A DNA stretch of 64,000 nt. Origin: JAWKXU01 sp964468045 (GTDB taxonomy: Bacteria > Pseudomonadota > Alphaproteobacteria > Sphingomonadales > Sphingomonadaceae). Shown in pieces: positions 45,472-54,775 of this stretch. The notes beneath the pieces were generated by a model. That model searched no databases. It worked only from the letters and a program-made list of their open reading frames with translations, and was not told where the DNA came from. The position numbers were made by a program, and so were the translations under genes. Position 1 is the first letter of the stretch, and each line of letters opens with the position of its first letter. The DNA is taken from positions 28,369 through 92,368 of the forward strand of contig CAYXTO010000014.1 in assembly GCA_964468045.1 (NCBI GenBank). Reading direction: 5' to 3'.

Positions 45472-47067
45472 ATGCTCGGTCGCGTCAAATCTCTTGATGC
45501 CATTATGGCGACAGCGGAAAAGAAATCCCTCCACCGCTCCTTGGGTCCGGTGCAGCTGACCCTGCTGGGGGTGGGCGCCGTTATCGGGACCGGGATCTTC
45601 GTCCTGACCGCCGCCGCAGCCCAGAAGGCCGGCCCTGGCATGGTGTGGAGCTTCGTTATCGCCGGCTTCGTATGCGCTGTTGCCGCCCTTTGCTATTCAG
45701 AGCTTGCCTCCATGGTGCCGGTGTCCGGTTCCGCCTATACCTACAGCTATGCGGTGATGGGGGAATTGCTGGCCTGGACGGTGGGCTGGGCTCTGATCCT
45801 TGAATATGCGGTGGCCGCTTCGGCGGTTTCGGTCGGCTGGTCCGGCTATTTCATGGGGTTGGTCAAGAGTTGGACGGGGTTTGAGTTGCCAGCGGCATTG
45901 GCTGCGGGGCCGTCCTGGTCGATGAATGGCTGGCTGCCCCATGCCGACTTTTCCACCGGGGTGATCAATGTGCCCGCCATTGTGGTGGCCTTGAGCGTCA
46001 CCTGGCTGCTGATGATCGGAACGAAGGAAAGCGCGGTTTTCAATGCGGTGCTGGTGGCCGTCAAGGTCGCGGCGCTGACGATGTTCGTGGCGCTTACCCT
46101 TCCGGTTCTGGAGCGCGAGCATTTCGCTCCTTTCACGCCTAACGGCTGGTTCGGTCCGACGGGGACGACGGGGATGGGCGTGGTCGGGGCGGCAGCTTCG
46201 ATCTTCTTCGCCTATGTCGGCTTCGATGCCGTCTCCACCGCAGCCGAGGAAACAAAGAATCCGCAGCGCAACGTGCCGATCGGCCTGATCGGCAGCCTTG
46301 GGATATGCACGGTGTTTTACCTGCTGGTCGCGACAGGCGCGATCGGTGCGATCGGCTCACAGCCTACGGGGCTGGGAGTGGCCCCCGGGTCAGCGGAATT
46401 CAACCAGCAATGTGCGGCGCTTGCGGCGCAAGGCAAGGAACCGCTGGTCTGCTCCAGGGAAGCGCTGGCGCATGTGTTGCGGGCCATCAACTATACCTGG
46501 GCAGGCGACCTGATCGGCCTGGCCGCCAATCTTGCGCTGCCTTCCGTAATCCTGATGATGATGTATGGCCAGACCCGCATCTTCTTCGTGATGGCGCGGG
46601 ATGGACTGCTGCCGGAGAAGCTGGCCACCGTACATCCAAGATGGAAAACACCGCATGTGGTCACCTTGATCACGGGCATTGCCGTGGCGATTGCCGCCGC
46701 GCTTCTCCCGGTGGGCCAATTGGCGGATATTTCCAATTCGGGCACTCTGTTCGCCTTCTTCATGGTGGCGATAGCAGTGATGATGCTCAGGCTGCGCGAT
46801 CCCCATCGGGTGCGGCCGTTCCGCACCCCTCTGATATGGGTTGTCGGGCCGATCGCCGTGGCGGGCTGCGTGCTGCTGTATTGGAATTTGCCTTATGACG
46901 CCAAATTGGTCTTGCCGATTTGGGGTGCACTGGGCCTGTTCGTCTATTTCCTCTATGGCTATCGCAAGAGCCATGTTGGCCGGGGTCTCATGGAAGTGCA
47001 CGAGGATGATCCGGACACGCCGCCCCAGCCGGTTCCCCCGATGCCTGGCGGGGCTCAACTGGACTAG
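45472..47067 (+). CDS. APC family amino acid permease
   Basis: 531 residues with 12 expected helices. The APC signature GVGAVIGTGIFVLTAAAAQKAGPG opens helix 1, followed by SYAVMGELLAWTVGWALILEY and FFAYVGFDAVSTAAEETKNPQRN, hallmark of the cationic amino acid transporter group (YfnA/CAT-like). GGGGG five bases before ATG 45472 fixes the start. A hydrophilic insert near residues 315-345 (including two cysteines) lies between helices. Substrate probably a basic or branched amino acid. Confidence 0.9.
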   Translation: MLGRVKSLDAIMATAEKKSLHRSLGPVQLTLLGVGAVIGTGIFVLTAAAAQKAGPGMVWSFVIAGFVCAVAALCYSELASMVPVSGSAYTYSYAVMGELLAWTVGWALILEYAVAASAVSVGWSGYFMGLVKSWTGFELPAALAAGPSWSMNGWLPHADFSTGVINVPAIVVALSVTWLLMIGTKESAVFNAVLVAVKVAALTMFVALTLPVLEREHFAPFTPNGWFGPTGTTGMGVVGAAASIFFAYVGFDAVSTAAEETKNPQRNVPIGLIGSLGICTVFYLLVATGAIGAIGSQPTGLGVAPGSAEFNQQCAALAAQGKEPLVCSREALAHVLRAINYTWAGDLIGLAANLALPSVILMMMYGQTRIFFVMARDGLLPEKLATVHPRWKTPHVVTLITGIAVAIAAALLPVGQLADISNSGTLFAFFMVAIAVMMLRLRDPHRVRPFRTPLIWVVGPIAVAGCVLLYWNLPYDAKLVLPIWGALGLFVYFLYGYRKSHVGRGLMEVHEDDPDTPPQPVPPMPGGAQLD

Positions 47068-47083
47068 CGGAATTGATCCTTCG

Positions 47084-47115
47084 CAAGGCTGCGCTTTACG
47101 GAAAAGGCAGCCTTG
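47084..47115. terminator. hairpin between convergent genes
   Basis: CAAGGCTGC (47084-47092) pairs perfectly with GCAGCCTTG (47107-47115) over a 14-base loop, between the permease stop and the stop of the next gene on the other strand. No T-tract follows on either side. Confidence 0.4.
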
Positions 47116-47136
47116 AAAGGTCGGATATCTGTGGAA

Positions 47137-47614
47137 TTAGAGTGCGGTTTCCGTATGTTTCGCCTTGTCCCTGACATCCATCCCCAAAGCCATTCGAGCG
47201 GTGGTCAGGATTCCAAGATTGTGATCCCAGATTTCGGCTGAACCGAGATCCATGCGCAGCATGGTGACGGCATCGGAATTCAACCCTTTGGGGAACCAGG
47301 CTTCCACATGATTGCCCCAGTGCTTCTTGCGGCGTTCCGGGCTGGTTTCCCGAGCCAATATGCCATGAAAGCGCGCGAAGATATCATGATCCTGGCTTGC
47401 AAAGATGGCTGTCGCCGGCCCGGTTCGCGCCAGATGGCTATCGCTCGCCACATAGAACCAGATGGCGCTGTCAGCCTCCTTGTCCAGATGGGCCCGCATG
47501 GGCACGGCGCTATCAGGGCTGCCATCGAGCTGAAGGAAGAGAAGGGGGTGAATCCGTCAATTCCAGCCAGAACTTGGTTTTCAGCTTATCGGAATTTCCG
47601 CTTTCCTGTTTCAT
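47137..47614 (-). pseudogene. frameshifted pyridoxamine 5'-phosphate oxidase-type (flavin-binding) protein
   Basis: Two frames together form one protein of the PNPOx-like/general stress protein 26 family. The first begins MKQESGNSDKLKTKFWLELTD (ATG 47612-47614, GAGG six bases upstream). The second continues PLLFLQLDGSPDSAVPMRAHLDKEADSAIWFYVASDS and ends after KKHWGNHVEAWFPKG. Removing one base from the five-G run at 47544-47548 restores a single open frame of about 158 residues. This is either a real disabling mutation, phase variation in a homopolymer, or a sequencing error. The intact family binds FMN or haem; substrate unknown. Confidence 0.75.
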
Positions 47615-47754
47615 GGTGACCTCTCGCTGTCTTGCTTTCTGGCCCACCAACGGAAGCGCCAGCCCTTTGTTCCTTTCGCGAAGAGCCTGTCGAAATGCTT
47701 CGTCTGAAAACCGGAGCGACCGATCCGCCGCACAAGGCGGGCCGCCTCGCCCCG

Positions 47755-48663
47755 TCAACCGTCGGCGCGCTTCGCATGGGCGAGGGCGGAGAGCAGCACT
47801 CCGGCCAGGATCAGCGCCATGCCCGCGCCATGATATGCCTGCAGCTTCTCGTTCAACAAGGCGACGGCCAGCAGGGCCCCGAACAGCGGCATCAGGCTGA
47901 TGGTCTGCCCGGCAGCGCCCGATCCGATATGCGCCACGGCCGCGTTGTAGAGAAAATAGGCAATGACCGAAGGAAAGATCGCGACATAGGCGAAGGCTGC
48001 GAAAATCCCGGGCTTCCAAGGAATTTGCGCAATTCTTTCCGCTTCTCCCAAGGCCAGCGGAGCCATCGTTATCGCACCGATCGCAAAGGTCGTGAAAAGA
48101 AAGGCAAGCGGGTGGATCTGGGGCGCCAGGCGCAGGCAGACCGTATAGATCGCCCAGACCAGGCAGCCGCCGAGGATCAGGCTATCGCCAAAGCCAAAGT
48201 GCAACCGCAGGATCGCCATGGGATCGCCGCGAAAAACGATGAACATGACGCCCAGGGTCGATAGCGCCACCCCCGCGACCTGCTTCCATGGCGAGCGATC
48301 GTGGAACAGCAACGCGCCGGTCAGTAGCACCAGACCCGGGATCAAGGCCTGGATCAGCAGGGCGTTGGTGGCCGTGGTGTAGTGAAGACCGGAGTAAAGG
48401 AAGCCGTTGAAGCCTGCCACCCCCACGAGCCCCAACAGCAATATGACGGGCCACTTTCGCCGAATGGCTTCCCACTCGGCGATCACATGGCGCAAGGCCA
48501 CCGGAGCCAGAATGAGCAGGGCGCCGACCCATCGGACCAAGGCCAGGGTGAAGGGCGGGATATCGCTGCGCACGGCCCGGCCGACAATGGAATTGCCCGC
48601 CCAGAACAGCATGACCAGCCCCAGCATGGCATAGGCGCGAAGGTCCGGTTTTTGCTTGATCAT
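47755..48663 (-). CDS. EamA/DMT family transporter
   Basis: 302 residues with ten membrane helices in two EamA repeats (LGLVMLFWAGNSIVGRAV... and VWAIYTVCLRLAPQ...). Typical end of repeat 1 is GALLFHDRSPWKQVAGVALSTLGVMFIV and of repeat 2 is LFGALLAVALLNEKLQAYHGAGMALILAGVLLS. Small-molecule exporter or importer, substrate unknown. Start at ATG 48661-48663 begins MIKQKPDLRAY; an upstream frame lacks a start signal. Confidence 0.88.
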   Translation of the reverse strand: MIKQKPDLRAYAMLGLVMLFWAGNSIVGRAVRSDIPPFTLALVRWVGALLILAPVALRHVIAEWEAIRRKWPVILLLGLVGVAGFNGFLYSGLHYTTATNALLIQALIPGLVLLTGALLFHDRSPWKQVAGVALSTLGVMFIVFRGDPMAILRLHFGFGDSLILGGCLVWAIYTVCLRLAPQIHPLAFLFTTFAIGAITMAPLALGEAERIAQIPWKPGIFAAFAYVAIFPSVIAYFLYNAAVAHIGSGAAGQTISLMPLFGALLAVALLNEKLQAYHGAGMALILAGVLLSALAHAKRADG

Positions 48664-48777
48664 ACACCCGCTTAGATCATCGCACAGGAAGTGCGAACCG
48701 CTTTTCCAGCATTGCATGAAAGGCGGAACCGGCGTCAGATCACGTGACGGGATTTCCTTGCTGACGGCCGCGCCCCA

Positions 48778-49467
48778 TCAGACCGGTTCCAGCGAATAGC
48801 CCGCAGAGCGCACGGTACGGATCGGATCCGGGGCACCGTCCATTTCAATTCCCTTGCGCAGGCGCCTGATATGAACATCGACAGTGCGTTCTTCGATCTC
48901 GCTGCCTGTCCCCCACACCGCGTCGAGCAACTGGTTGCGGGAGAATACCCGCCCGGGATGTTCCATGAAGAATTTCAGCAGGCGATATTCGGTGGGGCCC
49001 AGCGCAAGCTTCCGGCCGCGCCGTTCCACCCGATGCGCGGTGGGATCAAGGTTCAGGTCGCCCACCACCAGGCTTTCCCCGGCCAGCGCCGGCCTTACGC
49101 GCCGCAGCACTGCGGATACGCGCGCCAGCAATTCGCGAGGGCTGAACGGCTTGGTCACATAATCGTCGGCACCGGTATCGAGCCCGCGGATTCGATCATC
49201 CTCCGCGCCGCGCGCTGTGAGCATGATGATCGGCACATTGGCGGTTTCCTTGTTGCGGCGCAGACGGCGGCACACCTCGATCCCGCTGGTGCCCTCGATC
49301 ATCCAGTCGAGGATGATGAGATCCGGCAGATCTTCCACCGCAAGGATGAGAGCCTCGTCGCCATCGTCGGTGACTTGCACCTGATAGCCTTCGCCCTTGA
49401 AGCGGAACTCGAGCAGCTCGGCCAGAGCGGGATCGTCTTCGACAAGGAGAAGTTTCGGTAGGGGCAA
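48778..49467 (-). CDS. phoB: phosphate regulon response regulator PhoB
   Basis: 229 residues. Receiver domain with KLLLVEDDPALAELLEF, phosphoacceptor Asp in LPDLIILDWMIEGTSG, and the K of VTKPFSPRELLARV; then an OmpR-type winged helix ending RRLRKGIEMDGAPDPIRTVRSAGYSLEP. It is activated by PhoR at low phosphate and binds Pho boxes such as the one at 54758-54775. It is the last gene of the phoR-pstSCAB-phoU-phoB group on this strand, 48 bases after phoU. Confidence 0.96.
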   Translation of the reverse strand: MPLPKLLLVEDDPALAELLEFRFKGEGYQVQVTDDGDEALILAVEDLPDLIILDWMIEGTSGIEVCRRLRRNKETANVPIIMLTARGAEDDRIRGLDTGADDYVTKPFSPRELLARVSAVLRRVRPALAGESLVVGDLNLDPTAHRVERRGRKLALGPTEYRLLKFFMEHPGRVFSRNQLLDAVWGTGSEIEERTVDVHIRRLRKGIEMDGAPDPIRTVRSAGYSLEPV

Positions 49468-49515
49468 GGCAAATTCCTGACTTATCCGTCCCCATTCCGC
49501 AAAATTGTTACAAGG

Positions 49516-50214
49516 TTATGACACGATCGGGTCGTTGGATCGCCCGTCTTCTTCCGGTTCCGGCGGATAATTGCCTGTTGCCGCGTAATAGACCATCTCG
49601 GCGACATTGGTGGCGTGATCCCCGATGCGTTCGATGCTGCGGGCGACAAACAGCAATTGCGCGGCGCTGCTGATCGTGGCCGGGTTTTCCACCATGTAGG
49701 AAACCAGGTTGCGGAAGATGCTGTTGTAAAAGGCATCGACCTTCTCGTCCTGCTTGATCACCTCGAGCGCCAGCACCGGATCCCGTGCCCCATAGGCAGT
49801 CAGGACATCGTGAACCATCTCCACAGCCAGTTCGCCCATCGCCGGAAGGAGGGTAAGAGGCTCGAACTGCTTCCGGCTTTCGATGTCGCCGATCCGCTTG
49901 GCGATGTTCTTGGCATAGTCCCCGATCCGTTCCACCACGCCGGCGATCTTCAATGCGGCAATCACTTCGCGCAGATCGTCCGCCATCGGCGCGCGCAAGG
50001 CGATGACACGCACCGAAAGCTTGTCGACCTCGGTTTCCAGCATGTCGATCTTTTTGTCCCGCGCGATCACGCCCCGGGCAATGTCATCGGAGCCCTTGAC
50101 CAGCGCATCGAGCGCTTCCTGTATCGAGAGTTCGGCAAGGCCGCCCATCTCGGCGATCAGGCCGCGCAGACGCGTGATGTCTTCGTCGAACGCCTTAACT
50201 GTATGTTCCGCCAT
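49516..50214 (-). CDS. phoU: phosphate signalling protein PhoU
   Basis: 232 residues, six-helix bundle made of two three-helix repeats that bind metal (patterns RGVIARDKKIDMLETEVDKL and ARSIERIGDHATNVAEMV). It links PstSCAB to PhoR and keeps the kinase off when phosphate is plentiful. Its ATG overlaps the pstB stop by one base (TGATG), so translation is coupled. Confidence 0.95.
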   Translation of the reverse strand: MAEHTVKAFDEDITRLRGLIAEMGGLAELSIQEALDALVKGSDDIARGVIARDKKIDMLETEVDKLSVRVIALRAPMADDLREVIAALKIAGVVERIGDYAKNIAKRIGDIESRKQFEPLTLLPAMGELAVEMVHDVLTAYGARDPVLALEVIKQDEKVDAFYNSIFRNLVSYMVENPATISSAAQLLFVARSIERIGDHATNVAEMVYYAATGNYPPEPEEDGRSNDPIVS

Positions 50215-51008
50215 CAGCCATACCGCCCTGTGATGTAATCCTTGGTGCGCTCTTCGCGCGGATTTGTGAAGATGTCGCTTGTTTGTCCATATTCCACCAT
50301 CGTGCCGAGGTGGAAAAATGCAGTGCGCTGCGATACTCGCGCGGCCTGCTGCATGGAGTGGGTGACGATCACGATGGCGTAGCGCCCGCGCAATTCATCG
50401 ATCAGCTCCTCGATCTTGGCGGTAGCGATGGGATCGAGCGCGGAGCAGGGCTCATCCATCAGGATGACTTCGGGATCGACGGCGATAGCCCGCGCGATGC
50501 AGAGGCGCTGCTGCTGGCCCCCGGAAAGCGCCGTGCCGCTATCGGCCAGGCGATCCTTCACCTCTTCCCAGAGGCCCGCCCGGCGCAGGCTGCGCTCGAC
50601 GATCGCGTCCAGATCCGCCTTGCTTTCAGCCAGCCCGTGAATGCGCGGGCCATAGGCAATATTCTCGTAGATGGTCTTGGGGAACGGGTTGGGCTTCTGG
50701 AACACCATGCCCACCCTCGCACGCAATTGAACCACGTCCATGCCGGAGTGGTAGATATCCTCCCCGTCCAGTGAGATCTGTCCTTCCACCCGGGCGCCGG
50801 GGATGGTGTCGTTCATCCGGTTGAGGCTGCGCAGGAACGTGGATTTCCCGCAGCCGGACGGGCCAATGAAGGCCGTGACGTAGCTCACGGGAATATCGAT
50901 CGATACGTCGTCTATGGCTTTCTTGGCGCCATAGAAGATGGAGACATTGCGCGCGCTCATCTTGGCCGCGTTGCTTTCGTCGATCCGGGGAAGTTCGTCT
51001 GTCACCAT
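50214..51008 (-). CDS. pstB: phosphate ABC transporter ATP-binding protein PstB
   Basis: 264 residues. Walker A GPSGCGKST, signature ALSGGQQQRL, Walker B VILMDEPCSALDPIAT and the switch His in IVTHSMQQAAR. The substrate group is shown by neighbours and by KPNPFPKTIYENIAYGPRIHG, typical of PstB. N-terminal extension of about 18 residues before the ABC core. Overlaps pstA. Confidence 0.97.
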   Translation of the reverse strand: MVTDELPRIDESNAAKMSARNVSIFYGAKKAIDDVSIDIPVSYVTAFIGPSGCGKSTFLRSLNRMNDTIPGARVEGQISLDGEDIYHSGMDVVQLRARVGMVFQKPNPFPKTIYENIAYGPRIHGLAESKADLDAIVERSLRRAGLWEEVKDRLADSGTALSGGQQQRLCIARAIAVDPEVILMDEPCSALDPIATAKIEELIDELRGRYAIVIVTHSMQQAARVSQRTAFFHLGTMVEYGQTSDIFTNPREERTKDYITGRYG

Positions 51009-52252
51009 TTTCTCTCGAAGCGATTGCGCAGGTATATCGCGAGCCCGTTCATGACCAGAAGGAACAGCAGCAGCACGATGATTGCAGCCGAGGTGCGTTC
51101 GACAAATCCGCGGTCGATCTCATCGGACCACAGAAAGATCTGCACGGGAAGCACTGTCGCGGGGGATGTGAAGCCATCGGGCGGGGTGGCGACGAAGGCG
51201 CGCATTCCGATCATCAGGAGAGGGGCAGTTTCCCCCAGCGCGCGCGCCATTCCGATGATCGTTCCGGTGAGGATGCCCGGCAAGGCGAGCGGCAGGACAT
51301 GGTGGAACACCACCTGCACGGGCGATGCGCCGATGGCCAGCGCTCCGTCACGAATGGAGGGGGGCACGGCCTTGATCGCATTGCGGCCGGAAATCACGAT
51401 GACCGGCATCGTCATCAGCGCCAGGGTCATGCCGCCGATCAGGGGCGCGGACCGGAAATTCGGGAAGATCGAAAGGAACACGGCAAGGCCGAGCAATCCG
51501 AAGATGATCGACGGCACCGCGGCCAGATTGTTGATCGACACCTCGATCATATCGGTCCAGCGGTTCTTCGGGGCATATTCCTCGAGATAAAGGGCCGCAA
51601 GCACGCCGATCGGAAAGGCCAGGGCAAGGGTCACGATCATCGTGAGTATGGAACCCTTGAGCGCCCCCCAGATGCCGACCATTTGCGGATCGGTGGCGTC
51701 GGCGCGATTCAGGAAGCCGAGGTCGAACCTGCGCTCCAGCACGCCCGCCTTGTTGAGGCGCTGCGCCAGAGGCTGCAGTTCGGCCTTGCCATCTCCGCGC
51801 AAGGCGGTTGCGAGGCCTTCTCGCGCGGGCAGCCAGAAGATCGTCTGGCCTGCGAGCAGCGAGGGCTTGGCGATGATCTCTCTTGCCGCGTCCCGCCATG
51901 CGTTCTGGCCGAGTTGCGCTGCTCCATCCGAGCCGAGCGCCTTTTCGGCTGCGCTTTCGATCACCATCGGCAGCCCCGCCCGTTCGAGCACCCCTTCCGG
52001 ATAGGGCTGTTCGAGGGCGCGCGGATCGACGGTCATGCCCGCCTCACGGAAATCGACCGTGACTGCCATTTCCACGCGCTGGAAGCCGCCCAGGCCATTC
52101 ATCGTCATATTGACGATAAGCAGGGCGAGGACGGCCACCGAAAACAGGACCGCGAGCAGGCCAAGCAGCTTGAACCGCTTTTCGGCGGCATAGCGCTTCC
52201 TGAGCCGGGCCTCGAAAGCAGCCGTGCGGGTGGGGCGAACTTGCTCACTCAT
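51002..52252 (-). CDS. pstA: phosphate ABC transporter permease PstA, extended form
   Basis: 416 residues, longer than the E. coli protein (about 296). Between the first helix and the permease domain lies a roughly 130-residue periplasmic region (about 55-195) as in the DUF3333-type PstA of alphaproteobacteria. The C-terminal permease contains the EAA-like loop GRNAIKAVPPSIRDGALAIGASP and ALGETAPLLMIGM. Overlaps pstC upstream by eight bases and pstB downstream. Confidence 0.94.
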   Translation of the reverse strand: MSEQVRPTRTAAFEARLRKRYAAEKRFKLLGLLAVLFSVAVLALLIVNMTMNGLGGFQRVEMAVTVDFREAGMTVDPRALEQPYPEGVLERAGLPMVIESAAEKALGSDGAAQLGQNAWRDAAREIIAKPSLLAGQTIFWLPAREGLATALRGDGKAELQPLAQRLNKAGVLERRFDLGFLNRADATDPQMVGIWGALKGSILTMIVTLALAFPIGVLAALYLEEYAPKNRWTDMIEVSINNLAAVPSIIFGLLGLAVFLSIFPNFRSAPLIGGMTLALMTMPVIVISGRNAIKAVPPSIRDGALAIGASPVQVVFHHVLPLALPGILTGTIIGMARALGETAPLLMIGMRAFVATPPDGFTSPATVLPVQIFLWSDEIDRGFVERTSAAIIVLLLFLLVMNGLAIYLRNRFERKW

Positions 52253-53630
52253 ATGCTTCGCGGAACCGTTTGACGACGCGCAGGGCTATGAAGTTGAGCC
52301 CGAGCGTGACGAGGAAAAGGACCATCCCGAGCGCGAACGCGCTGAGAGTGGCGGGATGATCGAAGCTGCCTTCGCCGGTCAGCATTGCCACGATCTGGAA
52401 AGTGACCGTCGTCATGGCCTCGAGCGGGTTGGCTGTAAGATTTGCCGCCGCGCCGGCCGCCATCACCACGATCATCGTTTCGCCGATGGCCCGGCTGATG
52501 GCCAGCATCACCCCGGCGACGATACCCGGAAGAGCCGCCGGAATGAGGACCCGGCGGATGGTTTCGGAGCGGGTTGCGCCCATCGCCAGGCTGCCATCCC
52601 GCATGGCCTGGGGGACCGCGGCGATGGAATCGTCCGCCATCGAGGATACGAATGGAATGATCATCACGCCCATGACGAGGCCCGCAGCGAGGGCGCTTTC
52701 GCTGGATGCGTTGGAAATGCCAACTGCGAGAGCGGCGTCGCGGATCGCCGGCGCGACCGTCAAGGCCGCGAAATAGCCGTAGACCACCGTGGGAACACCC
52801 GCCAGAATCTCCAGGGTTGGCTTGAGCCACTTGCGCCAGTTGGGGGCGGCATACTGGGTGAGATATATCGCGCTCATCAAGCCCACCGGCACGGCCACCA
52901 GCATGGCAATGATCGCGCCAATGTAGATCGTGCCCCAGAACAGGGGAATGGCGCCGTAACGGTCCGGATCCGGATTGGCGGGATTGCCCATCGGGTCGGG
53001 CCCCCAATGCGTGCCGAACAGGAAATCCCAGGGCGAGACCATGCCGAAGAAACGTATCGTTTCGAAAACGAGCGAAACGATGATTCCGAGCGTCGTGAGA
53101 ATGGCAACTAGCGAAGCGAGCAGGAGGAACGTCATCACGGTGCGTTCCACCCGCGTCCGTACCCTGAAATCGGGCCTCAGGCGCAGAAATGCCCAAGCGC
53201 CGCCGGCAAAGGCGATGATCAGCGTTATGGCAAGGCCTATCAGGCGCATGCGGAAAAAGGCTTGCCGATAGGGTTCGACCAGCGCTTCCGCCGCAGGATT
53301 GAAGACACCCCGGGCGGCGCCGCTCGCCACGGCCGCCGCTTCGTTCAATATGTTCTGGCGCTGGAACCCGAACTCGGGAAGATTGGCCGCCGCGGGATCG
53401 GCAAGCACCGAGTTGGTTGCGATCTGCGGAGCGATCATGCTCCACAGCACGATGAAGATGAGCGTCGGAAGTACCGTCCAGAGCGCGACATACCATCCAT
53501 GGTAGCTGGGCAGCGCCGCGATCCGCCCGCCTTCCGCCTGGCGGCGGAAGCTCCAGGCCCGCCCGCGCGCCGCCAGCCACGCAACAAGCCCCAGCCCGAA
53601 GGCGAGGAGAAGCAGAATAGCTGGCGACAT
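52245..53630 (-). CDS. pstC: phosphate ABC transporter permease PstC, extended form
   Basis: 461 residues, also longer than the usual PstC because of an N-terminal region of about 180 residues with two extra helices and a periplasmic stretch (PTLIFIVLWSMIAPQIATNSVLADP). The permease core has WDFLFGTHWGPDP, VGLMSAIYLTQYA, the coupling loop QAMRDGSLAMGATRSETIRR and SRAIGETMIVVMAAG. It follows pstS after 16 bases. Confidence 0.94.
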   Translation of the reverse strand: MSPAILLLLAFGLGLVAWLAARGRAWSFRRQAEGGRIAALPSYHGWYVALWTVLPTLIFIVLWSMIAPQIATNSVLADPAAANLPEFGFQRQNILNEAAAVASGAARGVFNPAAEALVEPYRQAFFRMRLIGLAITLIIAFAGGAWAFLRLRPDFRVRTRVERTVMTFLLLASLVAILTTLGIIVSLVFETIRFFGMVSPWDFLFGTHWGPDPMGNPANPDPDRYGAIPLFWGTIYIGAIIAMLVAVPVGLMSAIYLTQYAAPNWRKWLKPTLEILAGVPTVVYGYFAALTVAPAIRDAALAVGISNASSESALAAGLVMGVMIIPFVSSMADDSIAAVPQAMRDGSLAMGATRSETIRRVLIPAALPGIVAGVMLAISRAIGETMIVVMAAGAAANLTANPLEAMTTVTFQIVAMLTGEGSFDHPATLSAFALGMVLFLVTLGLNFIALRVVKRFREAYE

Positions 53631-53646
53631 GGTTCTTCGGCAGTCC

Positions 53647-54693
53647 TTACTTCAGGTCGTCGCCAGTCATCGGCGTGAATTTGGTGGCATTATCCAGGTT
53701 TTTGGCCTGCACGTCATCCGGTGACACGACCATGCCGGCTTGTGCCAGCATTCCGCCTTTGCCCCAGCTTTTTGTCCATTCCATGACATATTGCCTGAGG
53801 CCTGGAATTGCGTCGAGATGCGCCTTTTTCAGATAGATATAAAGCGGGCGCGCGCCAGGATAGGAAAAATTGGATATCGTTTCATACGTCGGCTTGATAC
53901 CGTTCATGGCCAATCCGTTGAGCTTGTCCGCGTTCTCTTCAAGATAGCTGAAGCCGAACACGCCGATTGCCTTGGGGTTTGCTTCTATCTTCTGAACGAT
54001 CAGATTGTCGTTTTCGCCTGCATCGACATAGCTGCCGTCATTGCGCACCTCGGTGCAGACCTTCTTGAACTCGTCCTCGTCGTTCTTCTTCAGCGCTTCC
54101 ATCGCAGGGTCGGTCCTGCAGCCGGCTTCAAGGATCAGTTCCTTGAGCGCGTCACGGGTGCCGGAAGTCGAAGGCGGGCCATACACCAGAATGGGATCGG
54201 CCGGCAGAGAGGGATCGACGTCCTTCCAGGTTTTCGCGGTCTGGTCCTTGCCGAACGGCTTGGCTGCCAGAGCCTTGTATATGATGAGCGGAGTCAGCTT
54301 GAGGTTCTGGCCTCGCTTGGCGTCGGCAAAGGCGATCCCGTCGAGGCCCACCTGGATTTCCACGATCTCCTTCACCCCATTGGCCTGGCATTCTTCGAAT
54401 TCGGACTTCTTTATCCGGCGCGATGCATTCTCGATATCGGGGTGCTGTGCCCCCAGGCCGGCGCAGAAAAGCTTCATGCCTCCACCCGTGCCGGTCGATT
54501 CGATGATCGGGGACTTGATGTCCGGATTCGACCTGGCGAGGGATTCTGCCACCGCCTTGGCGAAGGGATACACGGTCGACGAACCGACTGTCCGGATCGA
54601 ATCACGTGTCGCGCTGCCGGCATTGCTGCCGCAGGAGGCAAGCAGAACGCTGGCTGCGATAACGGGCAATGCCATTACAACGGACTTGTTCAT
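53647..54693 (-). CDS. pstS: phosphate-binding lipoprotein PstS
   Basis: 348 residues. Signal peptide with lipobox VLLASC, so the protein is anchored in the envelope. Phosphate loops are visible as RTVGSSTVYPFAKAVAE and ESTGTGGGMKLFCAGLG, SSRRIKKSEF-like DIENASRRIKKSE, and YGPPSTSGTRDALKELIL. ATG 54691-54693 is chosen over a longer frame that would overlap the Pho box. The Pho box lies about 65 bases upstream. Confidence 0.96.
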   Translation of the reverse strand: MNKSVVMALPVIAASVLLASCGSNAGSATRDSIRTVGSSTVYPFAKAVAESLARSNPDIKSPIIESTGTGGGMKLFCAGLGAQHPDIENASRRIKKSEFEECQANGVKEIVEIQVGLDGIAFADAKRGQNLKLTPLIIYKALAAKPFGKDQTAKTWKDVDPSLPADPILVYGPPSTSGTRDALKELILEAGCRTDPAMEALKKNDEDEFKKVCTEVRNDGSYVDAGENDNLIVQKIEANPKAIGVFGFSYLEENADKLNGLAMNGIKPTYETISNFSYPGARPLYIYLKKAHLDAIPGLRQYVMEWTKSWGKGGMLAQAGMVVSPDDVQAKNLDNATKFTPMTGDDLK

Positions 54694-54757
54694 GATGAGG
54701 AGCTCCCTGATCCGAACCGCCACACGCCGGTCCACAGCCGCGCGATGTTTATTTTTT

Positions 54758-54775
54758 ATGACAACTTCATGACAG
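54758..54775 (-). promoter_or_regulatory. Pho box upstream of pstS
   Basis: Minus-strand CTGTCAT-GAAG-TTGTCAT: two seven-base repeats with a four-base spacer, matching the PhoB consensus except for one base. It overlaps the last codons of phoR and lies about 65 bases before the pstS start, so pstSCAB-phoU-phoB can be induced apart from phoR. Confidence 0.85.
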
